The notes: generated by a model not told the origin, from the letters alone. A stretch of DNA of 64,000 nt from Achromobacter sp. B7 (GCF_003600685.1 NZ_CP032084.1:4898001-4962000), one strand, 5' to 3'; counted from the first letter of the stretch, positions 8,367-16,817 are shown. Made by a program: numbers and translations.

Positions 8367-8716
8367 TGTCGCACTCCGCTGCGGCCGCACACGGCCACGA
8401 CGATCACGCCGCCGACCACGGCAGCCTGAAGTCCTACATCATCGGTTTCGTGCTTTCGTTGCTGCTCACCTTCGGCTCGTTCGGCCTGGTGATGCACGGC
8501 GCGCTGTCGCACACCATCACCATCGTCGGCGTCGTTGCCCTGTGCGTGCTCCAGTTGCTGGTGCAACTGGTGTACTTCCTGCACATGGGCGCGTCGAAGT
8601 CGGCACGCGACAACCTGGCCGCGTTCGTCTTCACCGTGATGATCATCGCCATCATCGTCGGCGGGTCGGCATGGGTGCTGTACAACATGAACGTCAACAT
8701 GGGCCACGCCATGTAA
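8366..8716 (+). CDS. cyoD: Cytochrome bo3 ubiquinol oxidase subunit IV
   Basis: 116 residues with three membrane helices (YIIGFVLSLLLTFGSFGLVM, TITIVGVVALCVLQLLVQLVYFLHMG, AFVFTVMIIAIIVGGSAWVLYNMN), the standard CyoD plan. Like cyoC, it starts with a His/Asp-rich stretch (HGHDDHAADHG). The start codon overlaps the cyoC stop. It is the last gene of the operon; a bidirectional terminator follows. Confidence 0.95.
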   Translation: MSHSAAAAHGHDDHAADHGSLKSYIIGFVLSLLLTFGSFGLVMHGALSHTITIVGVVALCVLQLLVQLVYFLHMGASKSARDNLAAFVFTVMIIAIIVGGSAWVLYNMNVNMGHAM

Positions 8717-8753
8717 GAACGGTTTGCCGATGACGCTGCCCGTCAGCGTTCAC

Positions 8754-8790
8754 GCAAAAAAACAGGCGCCTTCGGGCGCCTGTTTTGTTT
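8754..8790. terminator. Bidirectional intrinsic terminator after cyoD
   Basis: AACAGGCGCC pairs perfectly with GGCGCCTGTT around a TTCG loop (8761-8784). The plus strand continues into TTTTGTTTT, and an A-run on the left gives a T-run on the minus strand. It can end both cyoABCD and the convergent ankyrin gene. Confidence 0.9.
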
Positions 8791-8860
8791 TGAAAGTGCG
8801 GCGTGGAAAATGCAGACCGGCGGCGGCAGCGCCCTGGCTACCGAGGCTCGGGCGCCCTGG

Positions 8861-11383
8861 CTACCGGGGTTGGGGCGCCTTTACCGCCAGCGTCACGTTG
8901 GCGCGCGCGGCCAGGTCGCGGGCGCTGATTCCCACGAACGGCTGTACGCGCGACGTCTGGTTCAAGTCGCAACTGGCCGCGCCTTGCGCCCCTTCCAAGA
9001 CCTGCCGCACCGCGCGTGCGCCCGTCGGGCTGATCGGGCCGCTATTGCCCAGCTGCCACGCCAGCACATCGGCTACCGCCATGCCGCAGCGCCACTGGGT
9101 GCGATACAGGCCGGCGTCGTGGTCTATCAGCATCCTGGCCTTGGCCTCGTTGCCCGCGCGCAGCATGATCACCAGCGGCAGCGCATCGGCATCCGCAACG
9201 CCATCGATGCGCGTGTTCGGGTCGCTTCTGTCCGACGCGTTGGCGCCCTTTTCCAGCCATTGTTGATACAGGTCGTCAGGCAGCCAGGGCAGCCCAAGCG
9301 GCGCGATGTTGTTGTTGGCGATGCCCGTGGCGTCGTCCGGGCGCGTCAACGGCACGCCGGCGGCCAGCAAGCGGTCGGCGGTGGCGCGCAGCTTGGCGCG
9401 CTGGCCGTCCCAGTCGGGGCTGTTCTGCTTGATGGCCGCGCGGATCTCCAGTTGATTCCACACGCCCAACAGGCGCGACAGCGGCTCCGGCGTCAGTGCT
9501 TGATACGGCGGCTTGGCCGCTTGTGCCAGCAGGTCGACCAGCGTCGGCTGCATCGTGCGCGCGGCCAGCGCCAGCGCCTCGTCCATGCCGTTGCGATCCG
9601 GCGTCTTGTTCGCGCTGTAGCCGCCCACGGCCGGGTCCGCCCCGTGCGCCAGCGCAAAGCGCAACCGTTCAGGAATCGGATACACCACCGTCGGGGTGAA
9701 CTCGCCGCTGATAGCGTCGCGCAGCGCTTCCAGCAAGGGCGTTTCCCACATACCGCGATTGCCGTAGTACATGCGCACATAGGCCGCGTTGATGTCGGCG
9801 CCCTTGGCCAGCAGCGCCTCCGCAAACCACAAGGTCTTGGGGCTTTGCATCGCGGCGTGCAGCACCGACCGGCCGCTTTTGTCGTGCGCGTTCGGGTTGG
9901 CGCCCTTGGCCAGCAGGTAGCTAAGCGTTTCCTTGTCTTCGCTGGAATACGACACGCGGCGCATCAGCAATGGCATGCCGCTGGAGTCCGGCACATCCAG
10001 CGGCGCGCCCGCCGCGATCAGCGCGTCGGCCAGCGCATAGCGCTGCTCGGCCGGGCGGGTGTCGCGGGCGTCGGGCAACGCGGACGCCAGCAGCACATAG
10101 CCATTGTTTGGCCCATCGGCACGCGCCCCCGCCGCCAACAGCGCCCGCACAATGTCCAGCTGCTTTTGCGAGACGGCCACCGCCAGCGCGGACCGGCCGT
10201 GTTCGTTCTCGCCGTTCGGGTTCTGGCCGGCCGCCAATTCGGCGCGCACCGCGTCCAGATCTTCGGCCTGGATCGCCTTGAAGATCGCCAGGCGGGGCCG
10301 GCAGCTCTTTGCGTCAAGCGGCGCCGTTTCCTTCAGCGCCGCGCTGATGCGGGCGGCGATGTTGGCGGGAATGGCGTCGTTGGCCGCCAGCCGGCGCGAG
10401 CAATACAGGCGGTAGTCCTCGCGCGCAAGCGCTTCGAAATAGTCGCGCCGGTCGCGCGCTTTGGTGCTTTGTCTCCAGCGCGCATCGGCACGGTTCAGAT
10501 AGGCTGCCGTGCGCGCCGGATCACGCCGCAAGACCTCGGACAAAATGCGATCGGCCTGTTCGGTGTCGCCGGATTCGGCCAGCCAGAACCCGTAGTCGTT
10601 CAGCGCCGTCAGCATCTCGGCGTCTTCATTGTTGGGGTCAATTTCGCGGGGGTCCTGTTCCATGACAAAACGGCGCAGGTCGGCCAACGCGCGGTTGAAC
10701 TCCGCCGTCTTGGCGCGCGGGATGGCGCGCGCCACTTGATGCAGCGTGCGGAAGGTAGCGGTCACGTCCACCGGCGCGCGGTATTCAAACCGCAGGTCGG
10801 CCGGAAACGCCTTCATGCGTACGGGATAGTCGGTCAGGGCGGGCCGCAGCGTGGCCAGGGCCTGCGCGCGGCGTTCATCTGTCCAGGGGCGGTCGGCCGT
10901 TACCACGGCCAGCCTGGCATCGGCCAGCACCGACGCGGCCACGCCGCTTGCGTCGACCAGGAAGCCCTGGGCTTGCGAGTCGTCATCACCGTTATAGGAC
11001 ACGCCTACCCAGTACAGGGTTTCCCCGTTGCGCGGTGACCGGACCACCACGTTTTCCTGTCGAGATGCGCTCCATCTGGAAGAATCGATCACCAGCGGCT
11101 GGGACCGAAATTCCAGGCTGAATGTCTTGGCGTCCGGCCGCAAATACCGATACAGATAGAGCCGGTTTTCCATCTGCCCGACCAGTACCGCGTCCTTTAC
11201 GTTTTCTGCTCCCCAGACGCGGCGTTCCGGGTCGCGCAGCGGATAGCGCGACAGGCGCACGGCGTCGATGACCGCACCGATGTCGTAGGCGGCGGCCGGT
11301 GGCGGCGCTGCCGACAGGCCCGCCAGCGCGATCAGGACGGCGCCAAACAATCGGGAAACAGCGGGACGGAAGCGGCTCGGCAT
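8861..11383 (-). CDS. Large exported ankyrin-repeat protein
   Basis: 840 residues. A signal peptide (to about residue 32, APPPAAA-Y) is followed by an N-terminal region of unknown fold, a helical repeat-like part around 255-310, and ankyrin repeats from about 365 onward (AIFKAIQAEDLDAVRAELAAGQNPN, GRSALAVAVSQKQLDIVRALLAAGARAD, LSYLLAKGANPNAHDKSGRSVLHAAM). Ankyrin repeats mediate protein contacts; the export signal points to the periplasm or outside. No enzymatic domain is recognised. It is alone, convergent to cyoABCD and divergent from nifQ. Function unknown; a scaffold or stress role would be guesswork. Confidence 0.8.
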   Translation of the reverse strand: MPSRFRPAVSRLFGAVLIALAGLSAAPPPAAAYDIGAVIDAVRLSRYPLRDPERRVWGAENVKDAVLVGQMENRLYLYRYLRPDAKTFSLEFRSQPLVIDSSRWSASRQENVVVRSPRNGETLYWVGVSYNGDDDSQAQGFLVDASGVAASVLADARLAVVTADRPWTDERRAQALATLRPALTDYPVRMKAFPADLRFEYRAPVDVTATFRTLHQVARAIPRAKTAEFNRALADLRRFVMEQDPREIDPNNEDAEMLTALNDYGFWLAESGDTEQADRILSEVLRRDPARTAAYLNRADARWRQSTKARDRRDYFEALAREDYRLYCSRRLAANDAIPANIAARISAALKETAPLDAKSCRPRLAIFKAIQAEDLDAVRAELAAGQNPNGENEHGRSALAVAVSQKQLDIVRALLAAGARADGPNNGYVLLASALPDARDTRPAEQRYALADALIAAGAPLDVPDSSGMPLLMRRVSYSSEDKETLSYLLAKGANPNAHDKSGRSVLHAAMQSPKTLWFAEALLAKGADINAAYVRMYYGNRGMWETPLLEALRDAISGEFTPTVVYPIPERLRFALAHGADPAVGGYSANKTPDRNGMDEALALAARTMQPTLVDLLAQAAKPPYQALTPEPLSRLLGVWNQLEIRAAIKQNSPDWDGQRAKLRATADRLLAAGVPLTRPDDATGIANNNIAPLGLPWLPDDLYQQWLEKGANASDRSDPNTRIDGVADADALPLVIMLRAGNEAKARMLIDHDAGLYRTQWRCGMAVADVLAWQLGNSGPISPTGARAVRQVLEGAQGAASCDLNQTSRVQPFVGISARDLAARANVTLAVKAPQPR

Positions 11384-11611
11384 GCTAGGGGAAACCCGGA
11401 AAGTGCAAGGACGCCGATGATACTCGCGAGCGCCACTTTGCCTCTGGGCAAGTGCGTCTTATTGATCACTTGGCGTCTGCACCGTTCGGGTATGTCCTGA
11501 GACCATTTTGTCCACAATATCGCCGGCCTGTCATGGCTTTCGATATATATTTCGCAACATAACGACTTCATTAACATCAGAATTACTTTAGCGATTACCG
11601 CTACCCCCGCC
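11384..11611. other. Divergent promoter region, ankyrin gene / nifQ
   Basis: An AT-richer stretch for this genome, about 230 bp. It contains TTTCGATATATATTTCG near 11540, with TTTCG directly repeated around a TA-rich core. No factor site is recognised with confidence. Promoters for both flanking genes are expected here. Confidence 0.4.
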
Positions 11612-12241
11612 ATGGACGCTGTGCTGACTTCTTCCCCCGCCCAGGCCGACATTTCCGTGTCGGTGCAGCGGTTCGCGCGCGCCCTCTTGCACCACGCGCC
11701 ACCCGGCCATCCCGACGCCGGCTTTTTCGCCACCGTCATCGGTACCAGCCTGGCGCACCACGATCTGGCGCGCAGCGGCCTGAGCCCGGACGAGATCGCG
11801 GACCTGACGGACCATCTTTTTCCGGGCGCGCTGCAATCCGAAGACGCCCGGCTGGCCGCGTTTGTCGAGCAATACGCCGTGTACGCGGTCCACGGCCGGG
11901 GCGATCCGCAACCCGGCTTCACCTTGCTGATGCGCGTGTTGCTTGAGGCCTATCGCGCCCCCGACCTGGGCACCACGGCCTGGGTCACCGGCGTGCTGGC
12001 GCACGCCTGCCTGCGGCCCGACCACCTGTGGCGCGACCTGGGTCTGGCCGGCCGCGAAGATGTCACCTTTCTGCTGGCGCGCCATTACCCGGGCCTGGTG
12101 ATGCGCAATACGCGCAACCTGCGCTGGAAAAAATTCCTGGCCTATTCGGCCTGCGAGCATGCTGGCCTGCCGCCGTCGGCCGCGCCCGGATGCCCGCAAT
12201 GTGAAGACCACGGCATCTGCTATTCAAGCGCGCCTGACTGA
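11612..12241 (+). CDS. nifQ: NifQ family protein
   Basis: 209 residues. The middle is a helical NifQ domain (FFATVIGTSLAHHDLARSGLSP, HLWRDLGL). The C-terminus has the family block RNLRWKKFLAYSACEHAGLPP followed by C194-x2-C197-x5-C203. In nitrogen fixers NifQ is an Fe-S/molybdenum protein that donates Mo for FeMo-cofactor synthesis; its motif is C-x4-C-x2-C-x5-C. Here the first Cys of that motif is Ser189, while Cys181 lies 8 residues upstream. No nitrogenase gene is present in the window. It may serve general molybdenum handling. The Ser substitution could alter cluster binding. The gene faces the TonB receptor gene tail to tail. Confidence 0.85.
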   Translation: MDAVLTSSPAQADISVSVQRFARALLHHAPPGHPDAGFFATVIGTSLAHHDLARSGLSPDEIADLTDHLFPGALQSEDARLAAFVEQYAVYAVHGRGDPQPGFTLLMRVLLEAYRAPDLGTTAWVTGVLAHACLRPDHLWRDLGLAGREDVTFLLARHYPGLVMRNTRNLRWKKFLAYSACEHAGLPPSAAPGCPQCEDHGICYSSAPD

Positions 12242-12242
12242 C

Positions 12243-12263
12243 GCCGCGCCACGGCTGCGCGGC
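12243..12263. terminator. GC hairpin between convergent nifQ and TonB receptor
   Basis: GCCGCGC and GCGCGGC pair around CACGGCT in the 26-bp gap between the two stop codons. No T-run follows on either strand, so it is a weak terminator candidate. Confidence 0.35.
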
Positions 12264-12267
12264 ATCG

Positions 12268-14463
12268 TCAGAAGCGATACGTTGCGCCGAGCCCCATGCC
12301 CACGCTGCGCCCGGCGGCCGGCTCGTAATAGCGGCCGTTGCTTTCGTTGACGATCACCGACCCGACGTACTTTTTGTCGAACAGGTTGTCCACACGCGCG
12401 TAGGCATTCAGTTCCCAGGCGTTGATTTTCTTCACGTAGCCCGCGCTGATGGCGGCAACGAAATAGCCTGGCGCGTCCTGATCATTGGCGTCGTTCACGT
12501 AGATCTTGCTTAACACGCGCCCTTCCACCGACGCCTGCCAGCCTTGCGGCGGCGCCCACGCCAAGGACGCAAACAAGGCTTGCCGCGCGATGCCCGGTAT
12601 CTTGTTGCCCGCGCGGATGCCGCCCGTGCCGTCGTCGGCGTAACGCGCGTTCAGCCAGGTATAGGCCAGCTGCGTGCGCCAGTGCGGCGCATGTTCGCCG
12701 GACCAACCCAGTTCCACGCCGTCGCGCCGTGTGCGGCCCGCATTCTGATAGCTGGTGCGCCCGCCGCTGCTGCCAGCCGACACGATCTCGTCTTCCGTGC
12801 CCGTGTGAAACACCGCGGCGGTCGCCAGGCCGCCTGCCACGCGCGCCTTCACGCCCGCCTCCAGGTTGGTGCTAAGCGACGGCGCCAAGCCGAAGTTCAA
12901 GCCGGGCTGGCCACCGGGGCGGTACGAGATTTCGTTCAGCGTGGGCGTTTCAAATCCGCGCCCGTAAGACGCGTACAGGCTGACATCGTCACTGGCTGCA
13001 TAACGCACCGCCGCCATGGGCAGGGCCTTGCGATAGCGCGCGTCGCCGCTGTCGTCGCCATTGCCGGCAGCAAGGTAGTGGTCGTTGGAATCGAAGCTGA
13101 CCGTGCTGTAGCGCAGGCCCGCGTCCAGGGTCCAGCGCGGCGCCACCTTCCACGACGCCTGCACATAGGGGTCGGCGTTGTACACGGTGTTGGTTTCGTT
13201 GCGCCGCAACGCGCCTTGCACGCCCAGGGTCGGGTTGGCTACCGAGCCGGTGAAGTTCTGATAGCCCTTGCGGTCTTCCTGCATGGCATCGTAGGCAAAG
13301 CCGCCAACCAAGGTCAGCGCCCGGCCGCCGACATCAAGCTCGGACGTCCAGCGCACGTCCGCGCCGCCGTATTCGCGAGCCAGGTCGATGACGCCGCCCG
13401 CCTGCGTGGGCGCCAGTTGTACGGCGGGGGGAATTGACTGGTACTGCCTCGTGTCGCGTTGGCCGTAATACGCCATCACGCGCAACGTATTGCGTCCGTC
13501 CACCTGCCGCTCGTAGACCACGCCGCCCTGGGTCTGGCGCACCGTTTTCCGGGTGTCGTACTGCTCGGCCAAGGGCGCGGCGCGGGGGTCATCCTGAAAC
13601 TGCTGCCAGGTCAGGCCCAAGGGGTCCTGTGCTTTCAGGTCGACGCTGTTCAGCACGATGGTCAGCCGGCTGGCGTCGTCCAGCTGCAAGCCCAGCTTGG
13701 CGTTGGCCAGGTTTTTCCGCGCCGCGCTGTGGTCGCGATAGCCATCGGTGGTGAAGCGGCTGACGCTCACCACGTAGTCCAGGGCGCCCACGCCGTCGCC
13801 CTCGCCCTCGCCCCCGCCAGTGACCCCGCTGGCCAATGCGCCATAACGCCATGTGCCAAAGCTGGCCCCCCACCCATTGGCCGACAGGGACGGCGGCGCC
13901 GCGCCATCTTCGGTGTACGCCTGGATCACCCCGCCCGACGAATTGCCGTACAACGCCGAGAACGGCCCGCGCATGACTTCAACACGGGCCAGCGACGCGA
14001 TGTCGATGTTGGACGTCTGCCCTTGGCCATCGGGCATCGTGGCCGGGATCCCGTCTACGTAAAGGCGCACGCCGCGCACGCCAAACGTGGACCGCGCGCC
14101 GAAGCCTCGACTGGATATCTGCAAGTCCTGGGCATAATTCTGGCGGTTCTGGATTTGCAGACCGGGCACGCCCGCCAGCCCTTCCGACAGGTTGATGCCG
14201 GGTTGGCGCTGGCGCATCACCGCGCCGTCGACCACATCCACCGACGCCGGCGTGTCCAGCACGGACGTGCCCAGGCGTGTGCCTGTCACGACCACCGGCG
14301 CCAGGGTCACGTCCACCGTCTGTCCCCAGGCGGTGTTGACCATGCCCGCCACCAGCGAGCCCTGCATCAGCCACTGCAAGCCCCGCCGCAGCCCGCGCTG
14401 CCCGTGCCCGCGCGTAGCGCCTTTTGCTTGCCGCCATGTGCAACGCCCCGCCTGGTCCGTCAC
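12268..14463 (-). CDS. TonB-dependent outer-membrane receptor
   Basis: From GTG 14463 the product is about 731 residues. A signal peptide (...GSLVAGMVNTAWGQ) leads to the plug: TLAPVVVTGTRLGTSVLDTPASVDVV, the plug core RGFGARSTFGVRGVRLYVDGIPA and VEVMRGPFSALYGNSSGGVI. The rest is a 22-strand barrel ending in the usual terminal aromatic (GATYRF). It lacks the N-terminal signalling (STN) domain, so it is not a sigma-coupled receptor. Such proteins import siderophores, cobalamin or other large ligands using TonB energy; the plug resembles YncD/FecA-like receptors but the ligand cannot be told. Upstream in-frame ATGs overlap slyX and are rejected. Confidence 0.88.
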   Translation of the reverse strand: MTDQAGRCTWRQAKGATRGHGQRGLRRGLQWLMQGSLVAGMVNTAWGQTVDVTLAPVVVTGTRLGTSVLDTPASVDVVDGAVMRQRQPGINLSEGLAGVPGLQIQNRQNYAQDLQISSRGFGARSTFGVRGVRLYVDGIPATMPDGQGQTSNIDIASLARVEVMRGPFSALYGNSSGGVIQAYTEDGAAPPSLSANGWGASFGTWRYGALASGVTGGGEGEGDGVGALDYVVSVSRFTTDGYRDHSAARKNLANAKLGLQLDDASRLTIVLNSVDLKAQDPLGLTWQQFQDDPRAAPLAEQYDTRKTVRQTQGGVVYERQVDGRNTLRVMAYYGQRDTRQYQSIPPAVQLAPTQAGGVIDLAREYGGADVRWTSELDVGGRALTLVGGFAYDAMQEDRKGYQNFTGSVANPTLGVQGALRRNETNTVYNADPYVQASWKVAPRWTLDAGLRYSTVSFDSNDHYLAAGNGDDSGDARYRKALPMAAVRYAASDDVSLYASYGRGFETPTLNEISYRPGGQPGLNFGLAPSLSTNLEAGVKARVAGGLATAAVFHTGTEDEIVSAGSSGGRTSYQNAGRTRRDGVELGWSGEHAPHWRTQLAYTWLNARYADDGTGGIRAGNKIPGIARQALFASLAWAPPQGWQASVEGRVLSKIYVNDANDQDAPGYFVAAISAGYVKKINAWELNAYARVDNLFDKKYVGSVIVNESNGRYYEPAAGRSVGMGLGATYRF

Positions 14464-14542
14464 CGATGTCTCCCTGTATAAAAGCCTGAAAGATCCCGTG
14501 TTCCGTTGGAAATCCGCGGCAGGAAAGGGTCTAATAGCCGCC

Positions 14543-14758
14543 ATGGAACCCATGCAAGACATAGAACGCCGCCTGCAAGAGCTGGAAATCAAGTCCAGCT
14601 TTGCGGATGATCTGTTGGAACAACTGAACCAGATTATCGTCCGCCAACAACAGCAAATAGAGCGCCTGCAGCGCGAGGTGGCCGACCTGCGCCAACAAGC
14701 CCCTGAAGGCGCCGCGCCCTTTCGCAGCCTGCGCGACGAACTACCGCCGCACTACTGA
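14543..14758 (+). CDS. slyX: SlyX family protein
   Basis: 71 residues, a typical SlyX: a single long coiled coil (IERRLQELEIKSSFADDLLEQLNQIIVRQQQQIERLQREVADLRQQ) followed by a short tail ending in LPPHY, the conserved SlyX C-terminus. Function is unknown; E. coli slyX sits beside slyD. Here it stands alone, divergent from the TonB receptor. ATG 14543 is chosen; ATG 14552 (MQDIERR) is also possible. Confidence 0.9.
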   Translation: MEPMQDIERRLQELEIKSSFADDLLEQLNQIIVRQQQQIERLQREVADLRQQAPEGAAPFRSLRDELPPHY

Positions 14759-14794
14759 CCGGTACTGCTGGACGCCTTTGCGCGCCTTCGCGCC

Positions 14795-14821
14795 CCTGCA
14801 CGCCCTGCACGCCCTGCACGC
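14795..14821. repeat. 9-bp tandem repeat between slyX and methyltransferase gene
   Basis: Three perfect copies of CCTGCACGC, in the 74-bp gap between convergent stop codons. The flanking sequence is a degenerate version of the same unit. Confidence 0.7.
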
Positions 14822-14832
14822 CCCTGCTCGCC

Positions 14833-15648
14833 TCAGTAACCGTAACGCAGCAACCTGCCCAGCTTGCGCAGCAGCGGCACACGCCGCATCAGCCACACGC
14901 CCACGCGTGCAGGCCCGCTGAACCGCGCCCATTGCGCGCCGGCCTCTTCGTACACCCACTGTTCGGTGCGCAATCGCAGACCCGGCACCTGCGCTTCGAG
15001 CACCTGCGCGTCCTCCAAGTTCCACCGCATCGGCGCGCCGGTCGCGCGGAACATGGGGTTGCGCGAGGCCAGCGCCAGCCCCAGCCGTGAGTAGGCGTCG
15101 AACACGATCTCGCCCGAGGGAAACTGCGTGGTGATCACCCGCAGCAAGTTCAGTACCTGCGCTTCGTGCAAATACAGCAGCAGCCCTTCGGCCACCACCA
15201 GCGTCGGCTTGTCCGTGGGAATGCGCGCCAGCCAATCCAGTTCGGCCAACGACGTACCCAGCAATTCGCAGCCTGGCCGGTCGGGATAGACGGCGCGCCG
15301 CAGCGCGATCACATCGGGGTAATCCACATCGAACCACCCTACGCCGGGTGACGGGTCCACCCGAAATACCCGGCTGTCCAGCCCGCATCCCAGATGCAGC
15401 ACCGTGGCGTCCGGGTGTGCGGCCAGGAATTCCCGCACCCAGGCATCCAGCGTGTACGCGCGCATGGACAGCCCGATCATGGCGTCGCGGCTCATGCGCA
15501 GCGCGGCGAAATCATGGTCGATACGCGCCACGGCCTCGGCCGCGTACCGGTCCTGCAACAACGATCCAGGCAGGCGGCTTTCCGCTGCCTTGGCGTACAG
15601 CGTGATCAAGAGCGTGGCTCGTACACCGGTAAGCCGGACCTGTTCCAT
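14833..15648 (-). CDS. Class I SAM-dependent methyltransferase, leucine-carboxyl-methyltransferase fold
   Basis: 271 residues. An N-terminal helical part (SLLQDRYAAEAVARIDHDF) precedes the SAM-binding motif I VLHLGCGLDSRVFRVD, the acidic motif II VGWFDVDYPDVIALRR and the motif VVAEGLLLYL. These are hallmarks of the LCM/PPM family (polyketide-type and Mycobacterium SAM methyltransferases, TehB-like small-molecule forms). Substrate unknown. The gene is transcribed away from two identical-arm palindromes at 15686-15738. Confidence 0.88.
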   Translation of the reverse strand: MEQVRLTGVRATLLITLYAKAAESRLPGSLLQDRYAAEAVARIDHDFAALRMSRDAMIGLSMRAYTLDAWVREFLAAHPDATVLHLGCGLDSRVFRVDPSPGVGWFDVDYPDVIALRRAVYPDRPGCELLGTSLAELDWLARIPTDKPTLVVAEGLLLYLHEAQVLNLLRVITTQFPSGEIVFDAYSRLGLALASRNPMFRATGAPMRWNLEDAQVLEAQVPGLRLRTEQWVYEEAGAQWARFSGPARVGVWLMRRVPLLRKLGRLLRYGY

Positions 15649-15685
15649 GCGGGCTCCTCTAAGACGCCTGGGGGGACGCTATGGC

Positions 15686-15738
15686 TTCCATAAATGGAAT
15701 AAATCGGAAAATCGAACGATATTCTTCCATTGATGGAA
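15686..15738. promoter_or_regulatory. Paired TTCCAT-N2-ATGGAA operators
   Basis: Two inverted repeats with identical arms, TTCCAT-AA-ATGGAA at 15686-15699 and TTCCAT-TG-ATGGAA at 15725-15738, 39 bp apart. They lie 38-90 bp upstream of the methyltransferase start and on the far side of the DUF4148 gene. Identical arms with different spacers suggest real binding sites for one dimeric regulator. No regulator gene is adjacent. Confidence 0.65.
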
Positions 15739-15871
15739 ATATCTTTTACGGATATCCGGGTTTATCCCTACCCGGGATCGGCGCAGAATTCAGTCATCGG
15801 GAAACAGCAACGAACCACGACGGATAGGCCGCCTGATTCGCACCCAAGGCTCTTGAAATCGGAGATTTACC

Positions 15872-16228
15872 ATGAAGAAGACCCTAGCTACCGCATTGAT
15901 GTTGTCCTTTGCCGCCCTGAGCGCCGGCGCCTACGCATCGCAAAACATCGAACCCAACAACGTGCCGTTCCAAGGCGTTTACGGCACGCAGTACGAAGGC
16001 CCGACCCGCGCGCAAGTGCAGGCCGAACTGGCCGCCGCCAAATCCGCTGGCCTGGTGACCAACGTGGAACCGAACAACGTGCCCTTCCAGGGCGTTTACG
16101 GTGCCCCGCAATCGGGCAAGACCCGCGCCGACGTCCAAGCCGAACTGGCTACCGCCAAGGCTGCCGGCCTGGTCTCCAACGTTGAGCCCAACGACATGCC
16201 CTTCGCCGGCGTCTACCACGGCAACTGA
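15872..16228 (+). CDS. DUF4148 family exported protein
   Basis: 118 residues. A Sec signal (MKKTLATALMLSFAALSAGAYA-S) is followed by an internally repeated sequence: NIEPNNVPFQGVYG, NVEPNNVPFQGVYG and NVEPNDMPFAGVYH, separated by DUF4148 helices TRAQVQAELAAAKSAGLV and TRADVQAELATAKAAGLV. Such small periplasmic proteins are abundant in Burkholderiales and have no known function. A strong ribosome site is not obvious, but the start codon is unambiguous from the signal peptide. A terminator follows. Confidence 0.9.
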   Translation: MKKTLATALMLSFAALSAGAYASQNIEPNNVPFQGVYGTQYEGPTRAQVQAELAAAKSAGLVTNVEPNNVPFQGVYGAPQSGKTRADVQAELATAKAAGLVSNVEPNDMPFAGVYHGN

Positions 16229-16286
16229 TCTGGCTGACAACGCCTGACCACGCCTGACCACGATTACCCCCTCCCTGTTGTACCTT

Positions 16287-16315
16287 GGCCGCCTTGAACC
16301 AGGCGGCCTTTTTTT
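16287..16315 (+). terminator. Intrinsic terminator after the DUF4148 gene
   Basis: GGCCGCC and GGCGGCC pair around TTGAACCA, followed by seven T. A textbook rho-independent terminator, 59 bp after the stop codon. Confidence 0.92.
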
Positions 16316-16408
16316 GCGCGGCAACGTGCGTGGCAAACGCAACGCGTTCGCGTACTATCGGCTCCAGTGCCAGCAAGAAAATCTGACTCATCAGACAGGG
16401 AGCCTATC

Positions 16409-16789
16409 TTGAGATACACCCGCGTTCTCGCCGCCTTGCTCATCGCAAGCGGCATGTCGGCAGCCGCCGTCGCCGCACCGCCGGTGATGCTGAATAATTC
16501 TCTCATCACGCAGATTCCCAACGGCGACCGCACCTCGTTCCACGAAGCCGTCGCCCAGGCGCTGAACCAATCGGCCGACGGCCAGCGCACCGAATGGACC
16601 AGCAAGACCCAGCCCAAGCGCGCCGCGCCAATCACCGTACAACTGACGCCCACGCAAACCAGCAAGATCAAGGACGACCGCGTCTGCCGCTTCCTGGTCG
16701 CCGACTTCGCCCGCAGCAGCACCACCGAGAAATGGCAATTCTGGTTCTGCAAGCAACCGGACGGCACCTGGAAGGCCAGCAGTACTTGA
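16409..16789 (+). CDS. Small exported protein of unknown function
   Basis: About 126 residues from TTG 16409, which has an AGGGAG ribosome site 7 bases upstream and begins directly with the basic n-region of a signal peptide (RYTRVLAALLIASGMSAAAVAA-PPV). The mature part has two cysteines (VCRFLVADF and FWFCKQPDG), likely a disulfide, and ends QFWFCKQPDGTWKAS, a pattern seen in outer-membrane surface-antigen-type proteins and weakly in the two lipoproteins at 24.5-25.6 kb. Function unknown. It is convergent to the M20 deacylase with a shared terminator. Confidence 0.75.
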   Translation: MRYTRVLAALLIASGMSAAAVAAPPVMLNNSLITQIPNGDRTSFHEAVAQALNQSADGQRTEWTSKTQPKRAAPITVQLTPTQTSKIKDDRVCRFLVADFARSSTTEKWQFWFCKQPDGTWKASST

Positions 16790-16817
16790 TGCGGAGTTGA
16801 TGCGAGCGCTTGCCCAA

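Noticed and set aside
4861..8716. aa3 or cbb3 cytochrome c oxidase
   Set aside because: Subunit II lacks the CuA cysteines and carries [10 protein letters not shown] as in quinol oxidases; order and lengths fit cyoABCD.
8810..11038. 742-codon open frame on the plus strand
   Set aside because: Antisense to the exported ankyrin protein, which has a signal peptide and recognisable repeats; the plus-strand frame shows no domain.
11612..12241. Nitrogen-fixation gene cluster
   Set aside because: NifQ is the only nif-like gene; flanking genes are an ankyrin protein and a TonB receptor.
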